A stretch of 64,000 nucleotides of DNA from Petrolisthes cinctipes (GCA_033782935.1 JAWQEG010000501.1:937501-1001500), one strand, 5' to 3'. Shown: positions 39,456-51,998, numbered from the stretch's first letter. A program made the numbers and translations. The notes: a model not told the origin generated them from the letters alone.

Positions 39456-39542
39456 TTAAAAGTCTTGAACTGTGAAGATTTATGGCAAGAGGAAATTATT
39501 CTTTACTACTGTAGTATTCAATGTTGTGACTCCACCATCATC

Positions 39543-39680
39543 CTATATCCTAAACTAATATTCCAGATGGTTGATTTGCCTATAGTGTGTTTCTAATGTG
39601 CACTCTCAACAACTATATCCTAAACTAATATTCCAGATGGTTGATTTGCCTAGTGTGTTTCTAATGTGCACTCTCAACAC
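39543..39680 (+). repeat. Tandem duplication, 68-bp unit x2
   Basis: TATATCCTAAACTAATATTCCAGATGGTTGATTTGCCTA... GTGTTTCTAATGTGCACTCTCAACA twice in direct succession, the second copy lacking two bases. 39681-40119 otherwise has only A/AAT-rich tracts near 39950. Confidence 0.9.
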
Positions 39681-40119
39681 AGGGAAGATTGCCAGCCCCA
39701 ACACTGACAGAATTAATTAAGGTGGAAATTTTGTGTTGGTAATTCTGGAGCAACTGAATCCTCCAAACTATTCCAAACAACAGAACACAATTCATTACTT
39801 TTGCTATTCTGCTGGTCCAGTTTCCTAGCATACTTTGGAGGAATCAAGGCACTCCAAAGTACCAGAAACGGATTATATACCCCCTTAAGCTTTTCTCTTG
39901 TCATTAACGACTTTTAACTCTTGTTTCTCTAATGAACATCACTTTTGTTGAAAAAAAAAAAAATAATAATAATAATAATAAAAAAAAAAAATTGTGGACT
40001 GATTTATATGCCTTCTCCTGTGAAGGTCAATTCTACTTGTAAAAGAATATGACATTGTATATAAAGGTGATATACTTTTCTTACTCCTGTCGGTTAGAGC
40101 ATTTCTGGTGGACCTTGTA

Positions 40120-40286
40120 CAGTCGCAATCCAAAATTTGTATCCAGGTCTCGTTGAAGTTTCGAATCATTTGACATACTAGTGAACCAATTACAACACTT
40201 ATCCTGTTTCATATTTGCTTGAGCTCGCTTAATACTCGATCAGGCTATTGGAAGCAAGCCTGGATACATATTTTGGATTGCGAGTG
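40120..40286. mobile_element. TA-flanked MITE, family A copy 2
   Basis: CAGTCGCAATCCAAAATTTGTATCCAGG ... CCTGGATACATATTTTGGATTGCGAGTG between TA at 40118 and 40287. Inverted relative to 18863-19037. Confidence 0.85.
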
Positions 40287-41707
40287 TACAGTTGCCTTCA
40301 TTTTTGTGGTCCTGTTATGGAAAATGAAACTAAATTCATATACCTTCCCCTTTCCCCATTATTCCTCCCAGTCTACACGTCACCTGGTCATTTCATCGCT
40401 CACTTGGAATACAGGGCGGCAAATACACATAAATTGCCAGCCTTTACACTACAACCCTATTCTTTACACATCTTCACTACCATCACACATTACAGTTTCC
40501 CATTCCCTGACAACCTTCTCTTCCTATAAATTTAGACTATATCCTATAAATTTAGACTATTGTCATCGAGGCATCATCATCACACATTCATCTCTTTCAT
40601 TATGGTGACTCGATTCCAGATAATTATATAATAACTCCGGGTATCCAAAAATCATCATTATGGGAAAAGAAGACTGACAATGTTACGTGAATAGCATATA
40701 CAGGAGTGGAGGCAGCTGTGTTTAGTAGGCTACAATCTAAGGCTAAATTCGTGTCCATTTTATATACTTAATTAATAATGCTAATATGACCAGATAGTTG
40801 CATTCTGAACCAGTTTCTATCCTAAAAACATGTGTAATTTTACCATATGTGAAGTACATCTGTCATCTGTGCATTCAAATTGTGTTACAACATCAATATA
40901 GTTCATACATACTGTACGTAGGTGGAAATGAAGCGAACTTATTCTGCCGACTGTACAATCTAAGGCTAAATTCGAGTCAGTTATCATCAGAGATCACTTG
41001 TAACTTATGGTTCTTGGTGGATAGTTGTTACTTTCCAAAAAAAACAAAAAAAAACAACGAAGATATCATGGGAATTCTATATAATGGATTATGCTCAAAA
41101 GGCATTTATTTATAAATGATGAAAACTATGAGCATTGCTATTCTAACACACACACACACACACACATTCTTGAAAAGCTGCACACCACATTAATTAAAGA
41201 GATATACTGGACTAGTGAACCCTATTGGCAAGTCTTTTAGAACCGATGGGCCATCAGTGGAGTTAATGAGAGTTATTCAGTGCATATCATATATTTCCTT
41301 TACAGCTGAAAACATTTGCCTGTGTGTGAAAGCATGATAAACAGCATTTTTCTTAATGGGGACGGCACATGATATTAACGACTATATGCTCTTCACTCAT
41401 CCCTCACTCTGAATACCATGGTTAGCCTTCACAGTCTTGAGTCATTTGTCGCTATACTGTGAAATGGTGATAGGTGTAATCATAGATAACGCTAAACCTG
41501 AATTTGATACGAAAATGGCCGCTTTGCTGTAATGGCCCTTGAGTATCCATATATATTAGTAGGGATAGTAGGAATTTATGTAGGTATAAATAGGTAGATT
41601 AGCATGAAGGTAGGTATATCAATACAGTATGTATGTATGGAAATAATAAAATAAATAATTAGATATGCAAGTAGATTTGTAAGAATATGTATGTAGGTAT
41701 GTAAGTA
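40287..41707. other. Non-genic sequence, nothing recognised
   Basis: Contains a small tandem repeat (TATCCTATAAATTTAGACTA x2 near 40525), a repeated phrase CAATCTAAGGCTAAATTCG (40732 and 40956), (CA)9 near 41147, and TAGGTA-rich sequence at 41570-41700. No coding exon identified. Confidence 0.5.
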
Positions 41708-41870
41708 CAGTCGGCGGCAAAAGTCCTGTCGCCTCTCTTGCTTCACCGAGGCACGCGATGTTCATAGACTCGAGATTATTAGGTGTAGAAAACGTGCGTA
41801 TTTCTCGAGTCCATGAACACTGCCTGTCTCGGTGAAGCAGGTGTGGCGACAGGACTTATGCCGCCGACTG
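41708..41870. mobile_element. TA-flanked MITE, family E
   Basis: CAGTCGGCGGCAAAAGTCCTGTCGCC...GGCGACAGGACTTATGCCGCCGACTG; TA at 41706 and 41871. The whole element is close to a perfect palindrome, including TTCACCGAG / CTCGGTGAA. Confidence 0.85.
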
Positions 41871-41968
41871 TACAGTCCATAACCACAATTCCTAGCCCAC
41901 CGAAGTCGAAGGCGGAGATCTGAAGCAGACGGTTTCTGGACGACAGCCCCCCCAAACCATCCCGAGGC

Positions 41969-42070
<102 letters not shown>

Positions 42071-43309
42071 GTACAGTTGGCCACAGATGAACCTGGGACA
42101 GCGGTGTTGAGGAGCAGAGGCCTGGCAGTTGGTACACCTGGCCAGAGAGACGGGCTGCAGTATTTGTGGTGGTAGTAATTAGTTGAATGAATGAATGGAG
42201 TTGTCAGTTAGTAATTTTTCGGGATTTGTGTCTGTATTAAAAATACTAAGGTAAGAATATTTTTCCCTATCCAATGCAGTTATTACAGTCGATGGGTTAA
42301 AATCAACCGACATGAGATTTGAAGTATAATATATTATAGAATAATATATATATTATACTATATATATTATAGAATAATCTCCGCTTTCATGTGTTGCCAG
42401 ATGATGGATCACACTCTAACCAACAAATATATGCACATTAAATAGAACGTACATTGTTATAATAATTTTACTTTCCATGTGTTAACCTTAAGTATATTAA
42501 TTGCTTGGGAAGTGTAGTGCTTGTAGTCATTCGATTATTTTCAGCCATTCCTTCCCACCTCACTCTCTCTATCTCTCTTTCCTTTCCGTGATCTGATCTG
42601 TAGTGATTTACTTGTGGTGTTCATGTGTTGGAGCAAACCCCACCAAGCCGTCACACATATTACAAAATATAATATAATACTTCTACATATACCGGTAACG
42701 CTATATAGACGTGAGATCATAACATATAAAGTTTCCTATTGAGCACCTTTCTCTCAGTATATTTAGTAATGTAATATGAATACCTAACATTTAATCACTT
42801 GGTGTCGTGGAATTATTTATTATTCATGGGCAGCCAATGGCTATTTACAACTTAAAAATTTAATAATGATAATAATATTTTTTTCATGTGGCTAATTGGT
42901 CTTATAATTCACACCGTCCCCAGCCAACGAGGGTTTGATTTTACAGCCGAACAGGTTTCTACTTTCTGCGATTTTTTGTGAACAGGGATATAGGTGGCTC
43001 AGAAAACTCTCCAACAGTTCCACCGACCTGGGAATGGAGCAGAACTTGGAGAGAGAGGTGATAGAGTGGAGGGAAGTCGTTACGAGTATCAGCCACTCAC
43101 TCACTATCTTCTGCCCCCCCCACACACACCATATTATCAGTAATCTTAACCAAGTTCATGTTTTTGGATCCATCAGAGATACTTAACCATATCAGCAATA
43201 TCCAAAGGTATCAAAGGTCAAAATCAGCAATCCTCCCATCATGAGTTAGAAGCTTTCACTAGTTAGTAGGGAGTTTTTCTCCTTACCAAAGTAACTCTTA
43301 TCTCTTTCT

Positions 43310-43368
<59 letters not shown>

Positions 43369-43376
43369 TGTATCGC

Positions 43377-44094
43377 GACGTATAGCATTAACTTACACCA
43401 GAGATATAAAATATAATTTTGAGTATATTTTGTTCTATAAAGTATGCTGTGTGTGATCTCAGTAAAGTACAATGAATACTGATAAAAACTATTTTAACTT
43501 GTGTTGTCAAATGGCGGTGAGCTTCGGAGGGAGTAGTAGCCTAATATGTTTTCGGATCAAAGAGGCCTTATTTATTTCATCTTAATAAGTTTTATCATGA
43601 TTGCAATATTTATGTGATGTTATATCTCGTACATTGAATCATATTTTCAATGCAGAGGGATAATACCAGGCCTGTATAAGAAGAAAATCCGTGAAATGTA
43701 GGGAAATGCTAAGGTTTGCCGGAAACATGATGTCGGGGAAATACCTAACCTCCAAACGATATTAATCATATTTCGTCGAATATTATTTATAGGGGCCTGG
43801 TATTATCCCTCTGCATTGAAAATATGATTCAATGTACGTTATAGAACATCATATAAATATTGCAATCATGATAAAACTTATTAAGATGAAATAAATAAGG
43901 CCTCTTTGATCCGAAAACATATTAGGCTACTACTCCCTCCGATGCTCACCGCCATTTGACAACACAAGTTAAAATAGTTTTTATCAGTATTCATTGTACT
44001 TTACTGAGATCACACACACCATACTTTATAGAACAAAATATACTCAAAATTATATTTTATATATCTAGTGTAAGTTAATGCTATACGTCGCGAT
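43377..44094. repeat. Nested palindrome, ~300-bp arms
   Basis: Arms 43377-43673 and 43794-44094 (GTGTATCGCGACGTATAGCATTAACTTACACYAGA... to ...GAGGGATAATACCAGGCC) with a 120-bp loop. They are bounded by TA-rich tracts on both sides. This looks like a second foldback inserted in the first. Confidence 0.85.
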
Positions 44095-44229
44095 ATACAT
44101 ATATATATATTGTGAGTGTATGTAAAGAAAATATCCTATGTGCATGCCAATAGCAAAAAAGCTTGAAATATCGGTATGAAACACTGTAATGAATATCACA
44201 TTTAATAAGTGAACTATATCCCATTTCTA

Positions 44230-44590
44230 CATTTAATAACGACTCCATCCTCCTTGTGTCTCAATCACATCCTGAATTGGTAAGAGTTGCTTACGAACTA
44301 ACTCAGACCTTTCCTTTAGCACATCCCATACCCTGCCAATATGTTGTCTCAGTTATTGCCTTCTCCTTTTATGTTGTGGCTCCAATGTGTTGACCATATT
44401 GCCCCAGTTATTCTCAATTCTGGTTCTTCTCAGGGGTCGTCCTCTAGGTCTGTTTTTTAGGTTACCATTTTCTTCCCAACATTTCAGCCACAAAGACACT
44501 GTTGTTTTGGAAATTTCTAGGTCACATGCTTTATTTCTAATTGATATCCCACTCTCCCGCATGCCGACAATTCGTCCTCTTAATTAATTA
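44230..44590 (-). pseudogene. Tc1/mariner-like transposase remnants
   Basis: The N-terminal helix-turn-helix region reads GRIVGMRESGISIRNKACDL and EISKTTVSLWLKCWEENGNL, then RPRGRPLRRT, the AT-hook-like GRP motif between the two HTHs. After a deletion, a C-terminal piece VWDVLKERSELVRKQLLPIQ and QGGW follows near 44240. The DDE core is missing. Confidence 0.75.
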
Positions 44591-45647
44591 AGACGAGTGG
44601 GTCTTGGTGTCTATTCATCCTGCAGACTTGTGCCGCCTGGCGTGTGGGAACCTTGTGTGTCGGTTTGCTTCTTACAATAAATGTTAGTTAATTAAGGTGA
44701 AATGACAACACCACACACCAACCTGCCATTAAGTCATTCAACCTTGATACCACTTTAAAATTACCAAAATTTCCTTGAAAGGTATAGCTTAATACCACTT
44801 GTGACCAGCTAAAGCTCGAATATGCCGTATATTTTGGCAAATCATTTGAATAATGCATCTCATTGCAGGTTATAAGACATAAATAGGTTTGCCATAAAGA
44901 TTAAATAATTCCACGACACCAAGTGATTAAATGTTAGGTATTCATATTACATTACTAAATATACTGAGAGAAAGGTGCTCAATAGGAAACTTTATATGTC
45001 ATGATCTCACGTCTATAAAGCGTTACCGGTATATGTAGAAGTATTATATTATATTTTGTAATATGTGTGACGGCTTGGTGGGGTTTGCTCCAACACATGA
45101 ACACCACAAGTAAATCACTACAGATCAGATCACGGAAAGGAGAGAGAGATAGAGAGAGTGAGGTGGGAAGGAATGGCTGAAAATAATCGAATGACTACAA
45201 GCACTACACTTCCCAAGCAATTAATATACTTAAGGCTAACACATGGAAAGTAGAATGATTATAACAATGTACGTTCTATTTAATGTGCATATATTTGTTG
45301 GTTAGAGTGTGATCCATCATCTGGCAACACATGAAAGCGGAGATTATTCTATAATATATATAGTATAATATATATATTATTCTATAATATATTATACTTC
45401 AAATCTCATGTCGGTTGATTTTAACCCATCGGCTGTAATAACTGCATTGGATAGGGAAAAATATTCTTACCTTAGTATTTTTAATACAGACACAAATCCC
45501 GAAAAATTACTAACTGACAACTCCATTCATTCATTCAACTAATTACTACCACCACAAATACTGCAGCCCGTCTCTCTGGCCAGGTGTACCAACTGCCAGG
45601 CCTCTGCTCCTCAACACCGCTGTCCCAGGTTCATCTGTGGCCAACTG

Positions 45648-46249
45648 TACATACATGAGGGTGAGAAATGTGAATGAAATAAGAGGGCTTGAGCAAGCAA
45701 AGAGGGATTAGTGCTAGAACAGAGAAAACTGGGCTAGTTTCCAGAGGAAGAGAGGCGTCAGAGCTCTAGATAGAATGTTTCCATACGAGTCACACTCTAG
45801 ATAATTATTCATGCTCTCTCCGGGTTACTGTATGTTTCGCTAGGACACTTCTGCAGGTTGTCGTAACTTAAGACAAGGGATAGAATATGTGACGTCAAAG
45901 ATGGCGTCTGAAATATATTGTGTGTCGATGGCGGTGAAAGATAAGGTATCGTAGTGGGAGATAGGACTGTCGGAACGAGATACAACAGTCCCAAAAGTTT
46001 TGCGTATCCGACCCCAGACAGATATCCTAAAATATATCGTTGATCTTGCGCGTTTCTTAGTACATAGCAAGGTCAACTTGCAATGTTAACATTTAACCTG
46101 CATTATGACCATTATTTGGTCACTTGCATACTTCTTATTCTACCTCTATTATTGACATTTTAATATTGTCGCTCGGTGTAGGCTATTACTAAAATTGAAA
46201 TTGCAGGGTTTCAGTTCTGGCACTATCTCTGATGAGATATTTTCCCGAA
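45648..46249. other. Non-genic sequence, nothing recognised
   Basis: No repeat arm or coding exon that I can support between the 3.57-kb element and the tRNA-like repeat. Confidence 0.45.
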
Positions 46250-46410
46250 CGTCAGCCAGGCCAGCCCAACTCCCCACCATGGTGCCCAGTCATGGTAGTA
46301 ACCCCCCAGTAAACAGTTTTAAACTCTCGGACCTGGGCGAGGTTCGATCTACCGAACTCACGGATGCGAGGCGGGCGCGTTACCACTGTACTAGCTAGGG
46401 GCTATAGTTT
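46250..46410 (-). repeat. tRNA-derived SINE-like sequence
   Basis: The reverse complement CCCCTAGCTAGTACAGTGGTAACGCGCCCGCCTCGCATCC...TTCGGTAGATCGAACC has an A-box-like TAGCTAGTACAGTGG and an anticodon-stem-like section. A GTTCG/CGAAC stem stands in place of the T arm. It does not fold as a standard tRNA (no acceptor stem), so a SINE head is more likely than a tRNA gene. 46411-46850 shows nothing else. Confidence 0.45.
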
Positions 46411-46847
46411 TTGTCCTTGTTCTCCTGTTTTGTGTTACTTTACTGCTATAAATTACACGACAATGTTTACCTGCCATCATTGTCCATTAATGTAACCCAC
46501 TTTCATGGCCTAAATTTAGTGGCAACCTTCCCCTACAATAAAGGTAAGTAGAAAACTTGCAAAAGAAAGCTTATCAAAACCATCTGTATAATTATGTACA
46601 GTTGTGTCCATAATTATATTCGTGTACATTTATTTTGCTACCTTGGGCAAGATGGACTGGTAAAACTGTCAGAAGGAAGGGAATCAGACGTACGACAATC
46701 ACAGCTCCCCAGTTCTGTTAACAGTTTCTTATCTGGTGGCCAAAATTGTCACATAATACTTCTTTCTCTTATCATCTCAGGATTTTAAGACTGTTTATCA
46801 GACATATTAACAAATATTATTCTCACACAGTGTATTTTTTTATTATT

Positions 46848-46949
<102 letters not shown>

Positions 46950-47129
46950 CTCAACAGGTCGCACATATTCCAGAAAACATAAGATATTTAGTAAATAATT
47001 CACCTATAGCTTGCTGCATTACTTTACGAAATGAAGTAATCGTCATGAAATTTAACGTTTTTCTCTACGAAGTAAGATGTATAGAGTACACTCAAAATCA
47101 CCAGACACCCCTCAGGACCCTCACAACAA

Positions 47130-47500
47130 CAGTCTCGTTCCAACATTGGTCATTGGTGGAGTGTGGGCGTTCTTTTGGCTCTCTGCCTGCATTGTTGTTT
47201 GAGTTGTTGTTTGTGTTGTGTTTGCATTCTTGTTTGTGTGTTGTTGTTTGTGCTTTCTTGTTTGTGTGTTGTTGTTTGTGCGTTCTTGTTCGTGTGTTAT
47301 TGTTTGTGCGTTCTTGTTTGTGTGTTGTTGTTTGTGCGTTCTTGTTTGTGTGTTGTTGTTTGCGCGTTCTTGTTTGTGTGTTGTTGTTTGTGCGTTCTTG
47401 TTTGTGTGTTGTTGTTTGTGCGTTCTTGTTTGTGTGTTGTGGTTCTGTGTATTGTTTTGTTGTGACTCTCCCCCCTCTCCTCGGTCACTCCACACCTCAT
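47130..47500 (+). mobile_element. I-type LINE 5'UTR fragment with expanded repeat
   Basis: Starts AGTCTCGTTCCAACATTGG as the other copies do, then GTTCTTTTGGCTCTCTGCCTGC. The GT-rich leader is expanded into a minisatellite at 47225-47445, and CTCCCCCCTCTCCTCGGTCACTCC is an ORF1-region piece. 47575-47690 resembles the sequence at 10920-11000 (GAGCATGCAACACWAGCC...CTCATTTCTT). Confidence 0.75.
47225..47445 (+). repeat. 28-bp minisatellite (GTTTGTGTGTTGTTGTTTGTGCGTTCTT)
   Basis: About eight near-identical direct units, with substitutions such as TTCGTGTGTTATTG in one. The full-length LINE has only one or two such units in its leader. Confidence 0.92.
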
Positions 47501-47749
47501 AAACAGTGTTGCCAACACAGTTACCCACCTCTGACAGCGAGGTGGTCCAGGCGGAACGTTCGGCAACTGTACATTCTTATTCCAAACCCTTTCACGGTAC
47601 GCTTCTTCCGTTTAGGAGAGCATGCAACACAAGCCTAGGTTTTCTGTCCCTCTCATTTCTTGCCCAACACCATAATGCAAGAACGAAATATAACATGATT
47701 TTGGACTTTACTCACTCTTCTTATTTTTTTCACAGGTAGGAAAACAAAA

Positions 47750-48900
47750 AGGGCATCTGTTCTGGACTTTACCAAATACAGAACAAATTATTTAATCTCT
47801 CCTCCATTTCTTACCCCTCTCCCTACCCCCTACCATCCTTCCTTCCTTCCCTCCCTTCCTGCATCTCTCCCTACCTCCCATTTTCCCTCCTTATCTCCCT
47901 ATCCATCGTTCCCCTCTCTCTCCCTGTCATCATCCCTCTCTTCCTCTTTCCCTAAATCCCATTATCTTTCCCTGTAAACCTTTGCAACTCTTCTTTTTTC
48001 CCATTATCTCTCCCCTCTCCCTCCCTACCTGCCCCTATTCCTACCTCCCAACATCTCTTCCTCCCTCCTTATACCTGTACCTCCCTTCCTCCTACCTTAA
48101 ATCTATATCCCTTTCTCCCTCTCCTTGAAGTCGTCATCCCTCCCTTCTTTCCTTAATCTTTCTCTCTTTCCCTACCTCCCTCCCTACACCCTTCTCTCTT
48201 TACCATTAACCGTCTCTCCCTACCTACATTATCCACCCCCCTATTCCCCGTTCATTATTTCCTCTTCCTTCCTATTACGCCTCGTGCACAGTCTCACCAA
48301 TAGTGTAGGTAGGTAGTGTAGTGTATATACAGTAGGTAGGTAGGTAGGTAGAGAGATGAGCCACCCTGACGCTTGGTTCACCGTTATTCAGTATGCAGTG
48401 TGCAGGGGACTGTGACTCTATTAACTCATACTTCACCTGGCTACCACACGGCTTTTGTTTTGCCTTCCTTTCTCCTTCCCTCTTCTCTGTTTTCTCGCAC
48501 TAAACCACGCCGGTAAAACTTTTCCTTCCCTTTCTCCCTTCCCTTTCCCTTTCCTCCGTTTCTCCCTTGTCTTTTCCTTTCCATTACTTTATCTTTATCT
48601 TGTCTCTTTCTCTACTCCTTTTTAATTCATCACGGATTTAAATCTCCTTTGTCTCCATTCCCTCTTTTATTTCGTCCTCCTCCTCTTCTTTCCTCTTTCC
48701 TCTCGCTGTGGCCTCTTCTGTCTCCTTTATCTCCACACAACAACAACCATTTATTTTTTCCATTATTTTTCTCTCCTCTCCTTTTCTTCTTCTCCCTCTA
48801 GTTTCCCTCTCTTTTTCCCCTGCTGTATAACGCAACCAAATCTCCTTTGTGTCTCTTTCTGCTTTTCTAATCCTAACTTTTGTCTCTCTCTCCTATCTTA
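47750..48900. repeat. Long pyrimidine-rich tract
   Basis: Plus strand dominated by CCTT, CTCC and TTCC blocks, broken near 48300-48430 by a (GGTA)n stretch (48330-48352). Low-complexity frames on either strand are artefacts. 48901-49250 shows nothing. Confidence 0.75.
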
Positions 48901-49494
48901 TACACACAACGCTTATCATTTCCACTCTTTTCTGGTTTGTGCTTGGCTTAGTTCTTTTAGCGAGTCATCATACTGAATACATTTACCCAAGTACAGTTAC
49001 TACAAAGAATGTTTCTGTACATTATCAATTCACCATGAAGGGAGTTGACAGTTTAAACTATTTATAGGCGAAATATCTGCACCCATCTACCTGAATCACA
49101 GTCACTTAATAAGAATCATCAGTAGGTTTCCTGAGAAACAAGAATGAAAGCCACCTTGGCATATGTTCTCTCTAACGCCTAATCGCTGTGCTATATATTC
49201 ACTTGCTTCTGAAAGACATTACGTTAAATACAACATATAAAATGTATTTAATGTGCAGTATAAATATATGAATAGCTACTTACATGAATATCTCCTTTCA
49301 TTAATAACGTTAAAAAAATCAAACAAATATCGGCAGGATTGCATAAGTTGGCAAGCGTCACTGAATGGTGTTGCCTCACGACCCTCATCCCAGACGCTCA
49401 TCAGTCCCTTGCCATTCAGTCTCCCTTTCCTTCATCACTTGAACGAACGGAACAGTGTTTTCTAAGTGTTCTCACTGACTTTACCTTGTTCAGC

Positions 49495-50365
49495 TCATAA
49501 TAAAAGACTTTTCTTTCTTTGCCAACCAACTTGTGACACAGGAATGGCCCTAACGATAAATTTCGTGTCATTGATGTTGGTGAGAATTGTTATCGTGTCT
49601 GGAAGGAATACTGTTATGTTTAGTGAGCACAGTGTTGACCTTGAACGCAGTGTCGAGTTGGAGTTAGAACACAAGCTGGAAGTGGAGGTGGAGAGGTTGT
49701 TAAAGAAGTTTATTGACAATTGGCATCTGTATATGGACAAAACCACGAGAGAAACAATGGAAGTAGAAAATTCGGGAAATTCGAATAAAAGATCCCATTC
49801 ACAAGTTCAAGAAAAAAGAATGACATTAAGTATGAAAGGAAAAATAACAACGAAAGCAAGAGAAAGACCACAGGATGCAGTCACAATTCAAGCACTGAAA
49901 AACATGGGAGAGTTTGCTCAATCTATAATACATGAAAATTACACAACAGATGAAGAAGTATCAATCCGTTACAGCACGAAAATCAATACTACTTTCCCAC
50001 AATATAACAGAGAGGATGTCGAACCGTTCTCACACAATGTCACTAAGGAAGGCAAAGCGTTTCTACAAGCCAAAGGCCACCCTGTGCACCCTTCCAAACG
50101 CCGCAAACGGACCAACAAGCCGCCACCAACCATCTATCGTCGTCAGAGACCACCTCAGCAGTGTTCCTCTGATGGCAGCAGTGCCCTGTTCGGTGGTAGC
50201 AATGCCATGACCTATGTTAGCTTTATCGCGAATGTTTTGGCGCTAGTCATAAACATCAGTAATAACATAAACAACAACAATAACAACAACAACATCAACA
50301 ATAACAATAACATCAATAACAACAATGCAAATCTGAACGTCAACAGTAACAATGCTAACCAAGTG
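49495..50365 (+). CDS. Candidate host exon: basic, Asn-rich protein
   Basis: Acceptor-like TTTACCTTGTTCAG ends at 49494 and a donor (AACCAA|GTGAGT) follows 50365, with no stop in between. The first ATG is 49542 (MALTINFVSLMLVRIVIVSG), a hydrophobic leader. Then come an acidic Glu-rich helix (ERSVELELEHKLEVEVERLL), basic central regions (HPSKRRKRTNKPP), a hydrophobic segment MTYVSFIANVLALVINISNN, and a C-terminal run dominated by Asn. Arthropod proteins with a hydrophobic segment followed by poly-Asn exist as far as I recall, but I cannot name the family. TATAAATA lies at 49259. Not repeat-derived by any sign I can see. Confidence 0.45.
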
Positions 50366-51337
50366 AGTTAAGTTGTACTGTATGTTGAAATGATTATTTT
50401 TTTTAAAGAAAAATATATGAAATAAAGGAAAAGTTTACGTTGAACAATAGAAATGGAAAACACAATCATTTCTCCTTTTGTGGATATTCCATTTTTCCCA
50501 TTTCTACCTGTTGACTACCGACCTAGCACTAAGAGGCTAGATTTTATCGATGAAACAAGTAAAGAACGCATTGTATAGTTAATATTTATATGTTCTAGCA
50601 TCGATCTGACTTGACTTGATATAACGTAACCTCATCTGGACTGGGACAGACTACCGATATGTAGGCGGAACAAACTACCGGGACCAAACCGAGCATGAAT
50701 TGGGAGAAGGGGGGCAAACATTTATATTTCAACAAATAGAATCAGGGATTGGTGGATTATATAAATATATATTGTAGAAAAACTGTGTGTTTCATTTTTG
50801 GGGATCAACTTAAAATCAGTATATTATTTCTATAAATCTGGTCGTTTTGGGTTCCTTTACTATGACAGGAGGAGGTGCTAGACATGCACAAAGTAAACAG
50901 TAAGCACAGTCTTGAAACTACACATTTATCATTAATATAAATAGCACAGAACAATAATAAGAAATGGAGTACATTGCAGATAATTATACAAGTCGTGTAT
51001 TTCTTCTGCAGTATCCTCATGGTGGTGATGGATACAAGTTCATTATACTGTCGGGTCACTTACCATATAACTTATCCATTTGTTGAGTGTACGTGGGTGT
51101 GCAGGGAAGTCCTCTTTCCCTTTCTTCTTCAGCCAAACGAGTGAGGAAGTGGGAGGAGTTGGTTGTCTGTCCTAGAGTCTTGCTGGAGTGTCTCTTTGGG
51201 CTAAGGCATCAACTGAGAATCTCTTCCTCTTTTCCCCATTCTCCTTTGGCTTACGTGACCGGCGTGTCTCCTTTTGACTGTTACCGCTACGCTCATGATT
51301 TTTGGGACAGGAGTTGTGAGCGGTTCGGGGCGAGTGA
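50366..51337 (+). other. Possible downstream exons of the Asn-rich gene
   Basis: An acceptor-like TTTCCCTTTCTTCTTCAG at 51117-51134 precedes a frame (AKRVRKWEELVVCPRVLLEC...SCERFGASD, stop at 51339-51341). A second acceptor-like site CTTTACTATGACAG ends at 50869. The frame after 51134 needs phase 1, while the donor at 50365 is phase 0, so the link is unproven. Confidence 0.25.
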
Positions 51338-51817
51338 TTAGGCATATGTTAGTGTCAGGCTGGTAGTGAGTCGACTTGTGTGTCTCTGTGCCCCTCCCAG
51401 CGGGATCCGCCTTGACGTGGTGGGGGGGGGGGGGGGGCTCCATGTCTTTGAAACCTGATGAGCAAGACGAGAGGGGGCTCTGGCCCCTGCTTGCCCCAAT
51501 TTCGGGGAGAGAGAGCTTTTCATGCTAGAATGGTCGCCAGTGAGAGACTTGACTAAATGGTTAACATGCAATAGGTTGCCAATATAAGATAACATTGCTG
51601 CCCGCCAGAGGGACTGCGCTATAGGGGCCATCCTGTGTTGGATGGTTGGGTGTCTGAACCAGAATTTGTTGGCTAAGGGGTTCTCAGCACCGTCGTGGGC
51701 AAACTTACGAGCTATTCGGGCTGCTTTTTAAATCAAGTGGCTCCGTAGGGTACGATCTACCCTGCCCATGGCGACCAGCGCTCGGTCGAGACCACCGAGA
51801 TACAAGGCCCCACACAT
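51338..51817 (-). other. Unidentified open frame with one stop
   Basis: ATG at 51817 (MCGALYLGGLDRALVAMGRV...), one in-frame TAA near 51730, then open through ARIARKFAHDGAENPLANKF, WFRHPTIQHRMAPIAQSLWR and on to 51338. The composition is protein-like and not low-complexity until the G(18) run at 51421-51438. No family recognised. It could be a decayed transposon gene. 51818-51998 holds nothing clear. Confidence 0.3.
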
Positions 51818-51998
51818 TTCTTTGCTTTATGCCGTGACGTCACGACTAGTGGAGTAATGGTGAGGCAGAACATGTGTCAGTGACCTGCACACATCAGGGT
51901 ATTGTGCGGTATAACCGGGGTCAGACTCATACTACACCTGAGTCAACTTATTTTTACTTTGGAATTGCCCTTATTGTGCAAATATCAGTGAAGTGAGA

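Larger units (their letters stand above)
42074..45647. mobile_element. 3.57-kb TA-flanked element with ~745-bp TIRs
   Basis: TA at 42072 and 45648. The ends CAGTTGGCCACAGATGAACCTGGGACAGCGGTGTTGAGGAG are inverted, and the arms run 42074-42820 and 44903-45647 with few differences, so the termini are young. The interior contains unassigned sequence (42821-43325), an (A)n(TA)n run, a second palindrome (43377-44094) and Tc1-like transposase remnants on the minus strand (44230-44590). Size, TA target and transposase remains fit a degenerate Tc1/mariner element with extended TIRs. Confidence 0.85.

Noticed and set aside
46300..46400. Functional tRNA gene
   Set aside because: A- and B-box-like motifs are present, but no acceptor stem and the T arm is irregular; a SINE head is more likely.
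47225..47445. CRISPR array
   Set aside because: Units are contiguous without unique spacers and belong to a LINE leader.
48638..48835. Lys/Glu-rich minus-strand ORF
   Set aside because: Reverse of the pyrimidine-rich tract; low complexity.
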